From NCBI GenBank assembly GCA_934663645.1, contig CAKUKR010000084.1, positions 1 through 9,360 of the forward strand: a stretch of DNA of 9,360 bases, read 5' to 3'. The number at the start of each line of letters is the position of its first letter. The first letter of the stretch is position 1. This document shows, piece by piece, positions 1 to 6,757 of the stretch. The translations under genes were made by a program, and so were the position numbers. This DNA comes from an uncultured Muribaculaceae bacterium (GTDB taxonomy: Bacteria; Bacteroidota; Bacteroidia; Bacteroidales; Muribaculaceae). A model generated the notes under the pieces. The model ran no database searches and had not been told where the DNA came from. It saw nothing but the letters and a program-made list of their open reading frames with translations.

Positions 1-82
1 CGGCGTGCCGTGTCCGAAGGAAGATGAGGCAGTATGTCGTTGATTTGGTGCGACTTGGATGCGGACACGGCACGTCGTGTCC
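1..82 (-). repeat. Inverted repeat with two mutually exclusive stems, downstream of the outer-membrane protein gene
   Basis: Bases 5-16 (GTGCCGTGTCCG) are the exact reverse complement of 62-73. The pairing extends outward to 1-16 with 62-77, giving 16 bp with one G-T wobble and a 45-nt loop. The segment 63-69 (GGACACG) is also the exact complement of 76-82 (CGTGTCC), forming a short hairpin with a 6-nt loop. The middle segment can therefore pair with either flank but not both. The structure begins 13 nt beyond the stop codon of the minus-strand gene at 96-734, so a 3'-end or terminator role is the simplest reading. The window ends at base 1, so no T-tract can be checked. It could also be an intergenic repeat or belong to a gene to the left. 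Confidence 0.5.
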
Positions 83-95
83 CAGCCTGTCGGGG

Positions 96-734
96 TCAGA
101 AATTTACGCCGAAGTGCAGCTGTATGAAGTCGATGTGATTTTTCACCTGGTCTACCATTGTGCCTTGGAGCTCGTTCAGGTGAATGAACTGGTAGGAGAG
201 TATCAGGTGGCTTCTGAACCGCTTGGACGATGCGAGGTTGAAGCCTATGCCGGCGTTGAAGGTGAAACCGCCGCTGTTCTCCTCGCCGACGGTGTTGAAT
301 GAGTAGCCGGCTTTCAGGTCAAAGAAGCACACTGTCTTGCGCGGAATGAAGGAGGTGCGCAGCACTGCCATCAGGGGAATGAAGTTAGTCCCGGTATGGA
401 AGTCGCGGTGTATGCCGGCACTGAGACCGAGTGTGCGCAGGAGCGAGTTTTTGTAGCCAAGGACGATGTCGATGTCGAATGTAGACATGTCATATCCTCC
501 CATGTCGATAGATGCGCCTACATCTGCGCCCCAGGTGAAATGCGATTTGTCGAGGGTCGGGGTCTTGTCGCCGAAAATGCTTTCGCGTTCTCCGGCGGCA
601 GTGGCAGCTGTTGTAGCGGCATCTGCGCTGTCTGCATTGCTGCCGGTTATATCTGTGGTTTCTGCATGAGCAGCTGACAATATACAGCAAAGGCCTACAG
701 CAGCCAACAGTCGTTTGATACTCTTGAATACCAT
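96..734 (-). CDS. Small outer-membrane beta-barrel protein, function unknown
   Basis: This 212-residue protein has a Sec signal peptide: basic start (KSIKR), hydrophobic core at about 9-21, and a probable cut after AHA at residue 24. There is no good lipobox. A low-complexity Ala/Thr/Ser/Asp stretch at about 25-50 follows. The remainder alternates polar and aromatic or aliphatic residues in about eight strand-like segments (for example FTWGADVGASIDMGG, FTFNAGIGFNLAS). It ends in phenylalanine (HFGVNF), the usual C-terminal signal for the BAM insertion machinery. The fold call, a porin-like or OmpW/OmpA-like small barrel, is inference, and I recognise no specific family. It lies 33 nt downstream of rpoD with no recognisable promoter in between, so it is probably cotranscribed with the sigma factor. 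The start is the only Met before the signal peptide. Confidence 0.7.
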   Translation of the reverse strand: MVFKSIKRLLAAVGLCCILSAAHAETTDITGSNADSADAATTAATAAGERESIFGDKTPTLDKSHFTWGADVGASIDMGGYDMSTFDIDIVLGYKNSLLRTLGLSAGIHRDFHTGTNFIPLMAVLRTSFIPRKTVCFFDLKAGYSFNTVGEENSGGFTFNAGIGFNLASSKRFRSHLILSYQFIHLNELQGTMVDQVKNHIDFIQLHFGVNF

Positions 735-767
735 AGGTCTTGCGTATGTGTCAGATTATGGGTGGGA

Positions 768-1637
768 TTACTCGCCGAGGTAGCTTTGGAGCAGCTTGCT
801 CTTCTGGCCTTTGAGGCGGCGGATTGCTTTCTCTTTGATCTGGCGTACGCGCTCGCGTGTCAGGTCGAATTTCGCGCCGATTTCCTCGAGGGTCATCTCC
901 TGGCAACCGATGCCGAAGAACATTTTGAGGATTTCGCGCTCGCGGTCGTAGAGCTGGCGCAGTGCACGGTCTACCTCCTTTGATAGCGACTCCTGGTTAA
1001 GAGCGGAGTCAGCCATGGGGCTGTCGGTATTGGTCATCACGTCGAGCAGCGTATTGTCTTCGCCTTCGGAGAACGGTGCGTCCATGGATATGTGACGGCC
1101 TGAGACTTTCAGCGTGTCGGTAATCTTGTCAACGGGTATGCCAGTCTGTTCAGCCAGCTCATCGGCTGACGGACGACGCTCATTCTCCTGCTCAAACTTG
1201 GAGAGAGCCTTAGTTATCTTGTTGAGCGAACCCACTTGGTTGAGAGGAAGGCGCACGATGCGCGACTGCTCTGCAAGAGCCTGGAGGATGGACTGGCGTA
1301 TCCACCACACGGCGTATGAAATGAATTTGAAGCCTCGAGTTTCGTCAAACTTCTGTGCGGCTCGTATCAGGCCGAGGTTGCCCTCATTGATAAGGTCGGG
1401 AAGGCTCAATCCCTGGTTTTGATACTGTTTCGCAACAGACACGACGAAGCGCAGGTTGGCGCGTGTCAGCTTGTCGAGAGCCTTGCGCCCTTCCTTGCCA
1501 CCTGCTTTTATTTTCTGAGCCAATTCCACTTCCTCGCTCACTGTGATAAGTTCCTCACGGCCAATCTCTTGGAGATACTTGTCGAGAGATGCGCTCTCAC
1601 GGTTGGTAATGGACTTGGTTATTTTCAGTTGTCTCAT
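768..1637 (-). CDS. rpoD: RNA polymerase primary sigma factor RpoD/SigA (Bacteroidota type)
   Basis: The 289-residue sigma-70 factor directs core RNA polymerase to housekeeping promoters. Region 1.2 covers about 17-49 ([15 protein letters not shown]) and region 2 about 57-126. Region 2 includes the core-binding [18 protein letters not shown] and the -10 recognition and melting helix [16 protein letters not shown]. Region 3 covers about 136-210. Region 4 covers about 223-280 with the -35 helix-turn-helix ([20 protein letters not shown]). Region 1.1 and the large non-conserved insert of proteobacterial RpoD are absent, as is normal for Bacteroidota primary sigma factors, which run close to 290 residues. 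The unusual Bacteroidota promoter consensus is read by this protein. The gene has its own promoter of that type at 1663-1694, so it probably transcribes itself. The start ATG gives the family-typical N-terminus [11 protein letters not shown]. Confidence 0.96.
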   Translation of the reverse strand: MRQLKITKSITNRESASLDKYLQEIGREELITVSEEVELAQKIKAGGKEGRKALDKLTRANLRFVVSVAKQYQNQGLSLPDLINEGNLGLIRAAQKFDETRGFKFISYAVWWIRQSILQALAEQSRIVRLPLNQVGSLNKITKALSKFEQENERRPSADELAEQTGIPVDKITDTLKVSGRHISMDAPFSEGEDNTLLDVMTNTDSPMADSALNQESLSKEVDRALRQLYDREREILKMFFGIGCQEMTLEEIGAKFDLTRERVRQIKEKAIRRLKGQKSKLLQSYLGE

Positions 1638-1662
1638 AGATATAGAACCACAAAAATTACTG

Positions 1663-1694
1663 CAAAATTAGTGATTTCCGGGGTTATGGGCAAT
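1663..1694 (-). promoter_or_regulatory. Bacteroidales promoter of rpoD
   Basis: Read on the minus strand, the -7 element is TAATTTTG (1670 down to 1663), a full match to TAnnTTTG. The -33 element is ATTG (1694 to 1691, 3 of 4 of TTTG), with a 20-nt spacer. If the -7 box is centred at -7, transcription starts near 1659 and leaves a leader of about 22 nt before the ATG at 1637. The -33 element lies in the loop of the hairpin at 1676-1708. Confidence 0.75.
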
Positions 1695-1708
1695 GCCATA
1701 CCCCGGAA
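1676..1708 (-). terminator. Strong bulged hairpin over the rpoD promoter; terminator or operator
   Basis: Bases 1676-1689 (TTCCGGGGTTATGG) pair with 1696-1708 (CCATACCCCGGAA). The stem has 13 bp with one bulged T and a 6-nt loop. On the minus strand it lies about 100 nt beyond the mlaD-like stop codon, and is followed by ATCACTAATTTTG, a modest T-rich tail. This suggests a terminator for the amidase-mlaD transcript. The stem fills the spacer between the -7 and -33 boxes of rpoD, and the loop contains the -33 box. As DNA the dyad could therefore also be a protein-binding site controlling rpoD. The sequence does not decide between the two. Confidence 0.55.
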
Positions 1709-1743
1709 TGTTCTGTTAAATAATGACAAGGACTTGACACCCA

Positions 1744-1792
1744 CGGCTTTATTTACAAGCCGAGGCGTGCGGCATCACCAAGGTGTAATGCC
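1744..1792 (-). repeat. Two tandem hairpins in the 3' region of the mlaD-like gene
   Basis: The first hairpin pairs 1771-1779 (GGCATCACC) with 1782-1792, as CACC/GGTG and GGCAT/ATGCC with a 2-nt bulge at 1786-1787. The second pairs 1744-1749 (CGGCTT) with 1757-1762 (AAGCCG) over a 7-nt loop. Neither is followed by a clear T-run. Both would form in RNA read off the minus strand just after the mlaD-like stop codon at 1812. Together with the hairpin at 1676-1708 they make three in a row. A 3'-end stabilising or terminating role is plausible but unproven. Confidence 0.4.
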
Positions 1793-1811
1793 AGAGGTGT
1801 TCAATCCTGTG

Positions 1812-2720
1812 TCAGAACAGCTTTATGCTGATGTACCGCTTGGGGTTGCGCTGTATGTCAACAATCAGCGAGTCGACGTCAGCCGAAATGCGTGTAAGCC
1901 TGTTGTACAGCTCCGGGTCGTTCATCAGCAGTCCCAGCGATGATTTCTGGTCGTTGAGCTGGTCTGAGAAGCGTTTCAGGTTGGCGGTGACATACTCGAC
2001 ATTGTCCATTGTCTCGCGGAGGGGGAGGTTGTTCAGTTGGTTTGTGAACGAGCCGAGGCTGCCTGTCAGGGTGTCGAGGTTGTATGTTACGCGACCGGCG
2101 TGCTTCATGATGTAGGGTACATCCTGGTTCATTGTGCGGTTTAGGCCGTCAGTCGCGAACAGGACATTTTTTGTGATGCCGTCGAGGCGGTACAGCGACG
2201 TTTGCAGCGACTGGTTGGTCACGAGCATATTGAGGTTGTACATGAGCGAGTCCACCTTCGGCAGTATGGAGTTTACTGTCGGGACGATGTCGTTGGTCAG
2301 CGAGGCCATCAGGTCGGGGGCAGTTCCTGTCGGGATAACTCCGCCGAGGGGTATCATCTTCTTGCTGTGTCCGAGCTGTATATTGATAGAGGCTCCGCCG
2401 AGCATGCTTGCGGCGATTACGGCGTGTGAGTCTTCGGGTATCTGCAGCTGCTTGTTGAGAGCCATCAGCACTTCGATTTGGCCGGGGTTGTCATAGTTGA
2501 AGTTGATTTCTCGTACCTGTCCTACTTTGTAGCCGTCAATGGTGACGGGAGCAGCTACCTCCAGCCCGGCAACGTTGTCATACTTAGCCGTGTAGAAGTT
2601 TGCCGGCTTGAACAGGTTTATGCCCTTAAGGTAGTCGATACCGAAGAACAGGACGGTGAGTGCGACAATCACACATACGCCGATTACGAGCAGTTTCTTC
2701 GACAGTTTCTTTTCTTTCAT
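1812..2720 (-). CDS. MlaD family (MCE domain) lipid-transport protein
   Basis: The protein has 302 residues. A single N-terminal membrane anchor (about 9-27, KLLVIGVCVIVALTVLFFG) is followed by one MCE/MlaD beta domain at about 40-118 (FYTAKYDNVAGLEVAAPVTIDGYKVGQV). A long helical region at about 135-290 ends in the aromatic-rich NPKRYISIKLF typical of Bacteroidota members. In the Mla system, MlaD-type proteins form rings attached to an ABC transporter (MlaE permease, MlaF ATPase) and move phospholipids between the membranes. That role is family knowledge; the substrate here is not shown. Neither mlaE nor mlaF is adjacent, so partners must be encoded elsewhere. It starts 47 nt after the amidase stop codon on the same strand with no full-consensus promoter between, so the two are probably one operon. 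The start is the Met before the basic anchor flank (KEKKLSKK). Confidence 0.9.
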   Translation of the reverse strand: MKEKKLSKKLLVIGVCVIVALTVLFFGIDYLKGINLFKPANFYTAKYDNVAGLEVAAPVTIDGYKVGQVREINFNYDNPGQIEVLMALNKQLQIPEDSHAVIAASMLGGASINIQLGHSKKMIPLGGVIPTGTAPDLMASLTNDIVPTVNSILPKVDSLMYNLNMLVTNQSLQTSLYRLDGITKNVLFATDGLNRTMNQDVPYIMKHAGRVTYNLDTLTGSLGSFTNQLNNLPLRETMDNVEYVTANLKRFSDQLNDQKSSLGLLMNDPELYNRLTRISADVDSLIVDIQRNPKRYISIKLF

Positions 2721-2767
2721 TGGTTGCGGTTATGAAATTATACGTTTCTACGGCATTGCTGCGCGTG

Positions 2768-4531
2768 TCAGTTCTGTTGTTTCTTGTTTTTACGGCTCTT
2801 CAGGGAGCGCGGAGCGGACGAGGCATTGTAGTTGTCGGCCGATTTCTTCTTGGCCGCTTCGTATTGTCTCTTGTTGTCCTCTGCGTTGTCAGCTTCAGCT
2901 TTGGACTTTTTCTTGTCGTTTTTGGCGGCTTTCTTCTCCTCTTTGTCCTGTTTCTTGGAGGTTTCCGAGATGTCGCGTTTCACGACAGTCCGTTTTTTTG
3001 CAACGGAATGATCGTCTGATTTGTTCGGTTGCTCCTTGGCTTGCTTGGTTTTGGAGAAAGCGTTTTTGACTTCCTGTGCTGGGGTCTGCTCCTGCTTTTT
3101 CTCAGCCGGCATAGCCTTCGCATCTTTTGAGTCTTTCGCCTTCGTCACCTCTTTTGCCTCTGATTTGTTCTCCTTGGTCTCGGCGGGTTTTGTGTCCACG
3201 GTGTTCTTGGAGGTTTTCAGCGACCGAGGGTTGGAGGGTGTTGCGCGGTTTACGACCACTTTCTTGTTGCCGAAAGTGCGGACTTCCCCGCCGTTGTTTT
3301 CGTCTTCGTGTTTGGACTTGGAGGACTTTTCGGTATTCTGCTCGGCGACAGGTTTATCCTTCTTATCCATTTTCTTGTTGCGCTTGAGGGCTTTTGCTTC
3401 CCCCTTTTGGGTAGTGCGTTTTTCGGAGGTTTTCTGTTTGACCGGTGTCGGCTCTTCCTCATGGGTAGCGGCGGCAGTTTGTTGCTTCCTGGCGTTGCTG
3501 CTTACGGTTGTCCCTGCCGATTCGGAGCGCAGAGTGATGTTGTCGGTCTCGAGGTTGCGCTCTGACGAGGCCTTTCGTGATGACGCGGAGCGGCGTTTGC
3601 GAGGCAAGGCGGTTTGCCGTGACTGAGGCTTGCTTGGGGCTACGTCTGACCGCTTGGAAGAGGGCGCGTTGCTTACCAGTACATAGCAGTCTTCGCTTGA
3701 AACCTCGGCGTCCGACTGATATGCCTTGTTGCCCAGTTTCTTCAGCTTGTCCCGGTAGGTGACAACGGCATTGGCGATACCCTGTGCCATTCGTTTCTGG
3801 CCGACAGAGGAATTTATGTAAAGTGCAGACTGCTTGTTGGAAATGAAGTCCATTTCGATGAGTACGGCCGGCATGTTAGCGTCTTTCAGCACGAGGAAAC
3901 CGTCGTGGAATATTCCTCTCATTTTCCGGTTTGTTGTCTTGGCGAGTTCGTCAAGCAGTTCGCCTGCGAAGCCGATGCTGTTCTCGTAGATGCCTTTTGA
4001 CTTCGCAGTCAGTGTTGCCTCGTCTTCGCCCGGAACGAATGAATCGTACTTGTCCTTATAGTTGCGTTCCAGAAAGATAGCCTCATTTTCGCGTACAGCC
4101 ACATTGAAGCCGTCGTCGTTCTCCTCGTCATGTCCGATGACGTAAATAGATGTGCCGTCTATCTGTTGGCGATCAGGCGTGTCTTCATCGGCAAAATTGG
4201 TATGGAGCGAGATGAAAAGGTCTGCCTTCTCCTTGTTCGCCTTGGCTGCACGGTCTCGCAGGTTGACTGATTTGTCGGCGTTGCGCGTCAAGATGACCTT
4301 GTAGCCTTTCTTCTTGGACAAAATCTCCTGCAGACGGAGGGCGACATTGAGAGTTATTTCCTTTTCGACGGCCTTGTTGTCTGTTTCGCCGTTGTCCTTT
4401 CCTCCGTGTCCGGGGTCAATGACAATGACAAAATTCTTCTTGCTGCTTGCAGCGGCATACATTGGTGCGAAGGCCATCGAGATGACGGCAAGCAGCAACA
4501 GGGCGTATATATGGTGTTTTAGAAAATTCAT
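2768..4531 (-). CDS. Secreted N-acetylmuramoyl-L-alanine amidase (Amidase_3) with a long charged C-terminal tail
   Basis: The 587-residue zinc amidase cleaves the MurNAc-L-Ala bond of peptidoglycan in the periplasm. A signal peptide covers about 1-28. The Amidase_3 domain covers about 33-265. Its expected zinc ligands are H42 (DPGHGG), E56 (AVEKEI) and H110 (ISLHTN), and the catalytic glutamate is E226 (VLIEMDFISN). Residues about 285-587 form a low-complexity, Lys/Glu/Ser/Ala-rich tail with no recognisable SPOR or LysM domain; it is longer than the catalytic domain. PRSLK occurs twice in it, at 435-439 and 574-578. The open frame reaches back to 4579, but that Met lies in the -33 box of the promoter. 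Start 4531 also puts the signal peptide at the N-terminus (MNFLKHHIYALLLL). The mlaD-like gene follows 47 nt downstream, suggesting a shared envelope-maintenance role. Confidence 0.93.
   Translation of the reverse strand: MNFLKHHIYALLLLAVISMAFAPMYAAASSKKNFVIVIDPGHGGKDNGETDNKAVEKEITLNVALRLQEILSKKKGYKVILTRNADKSVNLRDRAAKANKEKADLFISLHTNFADEDTPDRQQIDGTSIYVIGHDEENDDGFNVAVRENEAIFLERNYKDKYDSFVPGEDEATLTAKSKGIYENSIGFAGELLDELAKTTNRKMRGIFHDGFLVLKDANMPAVLIEMDFISNKQSALYINSSVGQKRMAQGIANAVVTYRDKLKKLGNKAYQSDAEVSSEDCYVLVSNAPSSKRSDVAPSKPQSRQTALPRKRRSASSRKASSERNLETDNITLRSESAGTTVSSNARKQQTAAATHEEEPTPVKQKTSEKRTTQKGEAKALKRNKKMDKKDKPVAEQNTEKSSKSKHEDENNGGEVRTFGNKKVVVNRATPSNPRSLKTSKNTVDTKPAETKENKSEAKEVTKAKDSKDAKAMPAEKKQEQTPAQEVKNAFSKTKQAKEQPNKSDDHSVAKKRTVVKRDISETSKKQDKEEKKAAKNDKKKSKAEADNAEDNKRQYEAAKKKSADNYNASSAPRSLKSRKNKKQQN
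2771..3679 (-). other. Low-complexity charged tail of the amidase
   Basis: This segment encodes residues about 285-587 of the amidase. It is very rich in Lys, Glu, Ser, Ala, Asp and Thr, nearly without aromatic residues, and probably disordered or partly helical. Runs such as AKNDKKKSKAEADNAEDNK carry both charges with basic excess. Two weakly similar blocks can be seen: about 423-443 (KKVVVNR then PRSLKTSKN) and about 512-583 (KRTVVKR, ETSKK, then PRSLKSRKN). A cell-wall-contacting or localisation role is possible; no domain supports a specific one. Confidence 0.6.
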
Positions 4532-4548
4532 AGAGCTGTTTGTTAGCG

Positions 4549-4580
4549 CAAAATTAGGAAAAATATCCGGTATGCCCAAG
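4549..4580 (-). promoter_or_regulatory. Bacteroidales promoter of the amidase-mlaD unit
   Basis: On the minus strand the -7 box is TAATTTTG (4556 to 4549) and the -33 box is CTTG (4580 to 4577, 3 of 4), with a 20-nt spacer. The expected transcription start is near 4545, leaving about 14 nt before the ATG at 4531. Its position rules out the upstream Met at 4579. The rest of the 117-nt gap to the phosphodiesterase shows no convincing terminator. Confidence 0.75.
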
Positions 4581-4648
4581 AGCGGAGGGGGAATGGGATA
4601 GTTTTTCAGACTAATGTAATAGTAACAACAACGCTTGCGGCCTCTATG

Positions 4649-5146
4649 TTATAGCGGATTGCCAAGTTCGATGACATTGCAGTCGCGTATGTCGCCGCAG
4701 TCGAGGACGAGGGTGACGAGCGTGCGCTTCGTTTGCCAGCCGTGCGTGCCGGCTGCGCCGGGGTTGACGTGGAGCAGCGACAGTTCGCGGTCATACATTA
4801 TGCGCAGTATGTGGCTGTGGCCGTCCACCATCAGCTGTATGCCGTTCTCGCGCAGCAGGTTTTTCATGCCTCGAGACCAGTGTCCGGGATAGCCGCCGAT
4901 GTGCGTCAGCAGCACCTTTATTCCCTCGATTTCAAATATGTCAAGTTCCGGGAAGCGGCGGCGCACCTCGCCGTGGTCGATGTTGCCGGCGACGGCACGC
5001 AGAGGGGCAATAGCGGCAAGGCTGTCGGCTATGGAGATGTCGCCCAGGTCGCCGGCGTGCCATATCTCGTCGCAGTCGGCGAAATAGTATGCATAACGCT
5101 CGTCGTGGCACGAATGGGTGTCACTCAATATCCCGATTTTTTTCAT
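4649..5146 (-). CDS. YfcE/MJ0936-type metallophosphoesterase (phosphodiesterase)
   Basis: The 165-residue protein carries the full set of calcineurin-like metal-site motifs: SDTH (8-11, D9 and H11), HAGD (30-33, D33), AGN (53-55, N55), LTH (80-82, H82) and GHSH (109-112). VNPGAAG (127-133) follows. The length and motif spacing fit the small YfcE/MJ0936 family, which hydrolyses phosphodiester bonds using two metal ions, often Mn, in the cytoplasm. The natural substrate of this family is generally unknown and cannot be read here. It begins 6 nt after the stop codon of the MurF-like ligase and is the last gene of that operon. There is no signal peptide. The ATG at 5146 gives the usual short basic start MKKIGILSDTH. 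Confidence 0.9.
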   Translation of the reverse strand: MKKIGILSDTHSCHDERYAYYFADCDEIWHAGDLGDISIADSLAAIAPLRAVAGNIDHGEVRRRFPELDIFEIEGIKVLLTHIGGYPGHWSRGMKNLLRENGIQLMVDGHSHILRIMYDRELSLLHVNPGAAGTHGWQTKRTLVTLVLDCGDIRDCNVIELGNPL

Positions 5147-5152
5147 CAGCCG

Positions 5153-6757
5153 TTATTTGAACGTGTCCGGGAGGTCGTTCTCGTACAGAACCACGTCGCC
5201 AGCCGTGAGTATCGTCGCCAGATGTCTTTGTGCATCTTGGAATGTGTCGGCCTCTATCAGTTTTGACTCGTCAAAACCAGTTGACAGAATGCCCTCTGTC
5301 AATGCCTTGCGGTTGTATTCACCTACAACAATGGCGATGTCAACGTTTTTGCCAATGTGTTCGCCCAGTTGGCGGTTGAGGTCAAACTGCTTGTCTCCGA
5401 GCTCGATCATGCCTGGGGTGACGATGATGCGTTTGCCGCCGGTGAACTGGCTGATAACGTCAACTGCCATGCGCGATCCGGTCGGGTTGGAGTTGAATGC
5501 GTCATCGATTATGGTCACTCCGCCGGCAGTGCGCTTCATGTTCAGCCGGTGCTCGACCTGCTCTATCTGCGCCACGGCATATTTGATGCTTTCGGGCTTC
5601 ATGCCCAGATGAAGGGCGACAGCGACAGCTGCGAGCAGGTTTGATATGTTACATTCGCCGACGAGCTTGGTAGTCAGTTCGAGCGAGAAGCCGTCCGGCC
5701 CTTCGACCGTGAATGTCGTGCCGCTATGCGAATACTTGATGTCCTTGGCGGTGAACTGCGCCCCGTCGGGCGAGGACACGGCGTAGCGTATCACCGTGAC
5801 GTTTGAGACCTCGCGGTTTGCGCAATATTCGAAATCGTTGTTCACCAGAGCCAGCCCGTCGGCGGGGAGGGCATCGACAAGCTCAAACTTGGTGGCCTGC
5901 ACATTTTCGATGGTCTTGAACGACTCGAGGTGCATCGGTCCTACGGCGGTGACAATGCCTATCGAGGGGTGGACGAGGTCGCAGATTTCCTTGATGTCGC
6001 CGACTTGCTTCGCGCCCATCTCACAGATGAAAACTTCGTTGTAGGGCTTCATCATCTCGCGCACGGTGCGGATTACACCCATCGGGGTATTGTACGACCC
6101 CGGGGTCATCAGCACGTCAAACTGTTCGGAGAGTATGCGGTACAGGTAGTGCTTGGTGCTTGTCTTGCCATACGAGCCGGTAATGCCTATGATTTTCAAG
6201 TCGGGCATCGAGGCCAGTATACGCGCCGCGTCGTTGTAATACCGCTTGTTGATTGCCTTCTCGACTGGCGCGAGAATCCACAGCGCGAGCGTCACAATGA
6301 CGTATGAGAATATAGACACCGCCAGCAGCACGCCGAGCGACACCTGTCCGCCGGTGTACAGCTTCATGTCGGCAGAGTAGGCGAGGACTATCGCGGCGGC
6401 ATAAATGGCGAGGGCCAGCACCGCCGTTACGCTGTATATGCGCTTGACGCGGTTGGTGAATACCAGCGGCTTCTTGTATTTGCGCCGCAGCAGCATGACA
6501 GTCTTGGTTACCAGCACTACGGTCGCTATGATCGCGCTGAGCGTAGGGGGAAGCAGTGTCGAGAACAGCAACAGCAGCAAGGCGACATCGACGAGCCGCC
6601 ATGCGGTCATCTTGTTGCCGTTCAGCCACCGCCAGTAGCGGTCGGTGCGGTAGCTGTTTTGCTGTAACATCTGTATGTCATACTTGAAATTGACGAGCAT
6701 GTACACGCCGCAAATAGCAAGTATGATTATGCTGAAAATCGCTGTTGTAGAAATCAT
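5153..6757 (-). CDS. Membrane-embedded MurF-like Mur ligase
   Basis: The 534-residue protein joins an N-terminal membrane part to a Mur-ligase core. Hydrophobic segments lie at about 4-22, 54-71, 72-90, 106-127 and 139-162, suggesting about five membrane passes. The ATP-binding core follows: P-loop GITGSYGKTSTK (191-202), NTPMGV (223-228), CEMGAK (245-250), ALVNND (303-308), and the MurF-like IDDAFNSNPTG (417-427) in the C-terminal domain. MurF adds D-Ala-D-Ala to UDP-MurNAc-tripeptide. Here the usual N-terminal UDP-MurNAc-binding domain is missing and membrane helices take its place. The protein ends in ENDLPDTFK instead of the KGSR-type ending of standard MurF. The substrate may be lipid-linked or not peptidoglycan at all (inference). 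The open frame extends to 6835. Start 6757 was chosen because its ATG overlaps the hydrolase TGA (ATGA) and begins the first hydrophobic segment. Confidence 0.85.
   Translation of the reverse strand: MISTTAIFSIIILAICGVYMLVNFKYDIQMLQQNSYRTDRYWRWLNGNKMTAWRLVDVALLLLLFSTLLPPTLSAIIATVVLVTKTVMLLRRKYKKPLVFTNRVKRIYSVTAVLALAIYAAAIVLAYSADMKLYTGGQVSLGVLLAVSIFSYVIVTLALWILAPVEKAINKRYYNDAARILASMPDLKIIGITGSYGKTSTKHYLYRILSEQFDVLMTPGSYNTPMGVIRTVREMMKPYNEVFICEMGAKQVGDIKEICDLVHPSIGIVTAVGPMHLESFKTIENVQATKFELVDALPADGLALVNNDFEYCANREVSNVTVIRYAVSSPDGAQFTAKDIKYSHSGTTFTVEGPDGFSLELTTKLVGECNISNLLAAVAVALHLGMKPESIKYAVAQIEQVEHRLNMKRTAGGVTIIDDAFNSNPTGSRMAVDVISQFTGGKRIIVTPGMIELGDKQFDLNRQLGEHIGKNVDIAIVVGEYNRKALTEGILSTGFDESKLIEADTFQDAQRHLATILTAGDVVLYENDLPDTFK

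Noticed and set aside
660..734. Lipoprotein signal in the outer-membrane protein (GLCC)
   Set aside because: The residue before the first cysteine is Leu and no valid lipobox is present. AHA before residue 25 gives an ordinary signal-peptidase I site.
3021..3626. A 201-codon plus-strand open frame opposite the amidase tail
   Set aside because: It is the reverse complement of a Lys/Glu/Ser-rich coding stretch, which gives Phe/Leu/Ser-rich apparent protein. It has no promoter or recognisable domain.
3640..3700. A possible remnant SPOR-like segment (DCYVLVSNAP) after the amidase domain
   Set aside because: Only about ten residues resemble it and the sequence turns at once into low-complexity tail, so no domain can be claimed.
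4532..4579. A 16-residue N-terminal extension of the amidase
   Set aside because: The upstream Met lies in the -33 promoter box and would bury the signal peptide.
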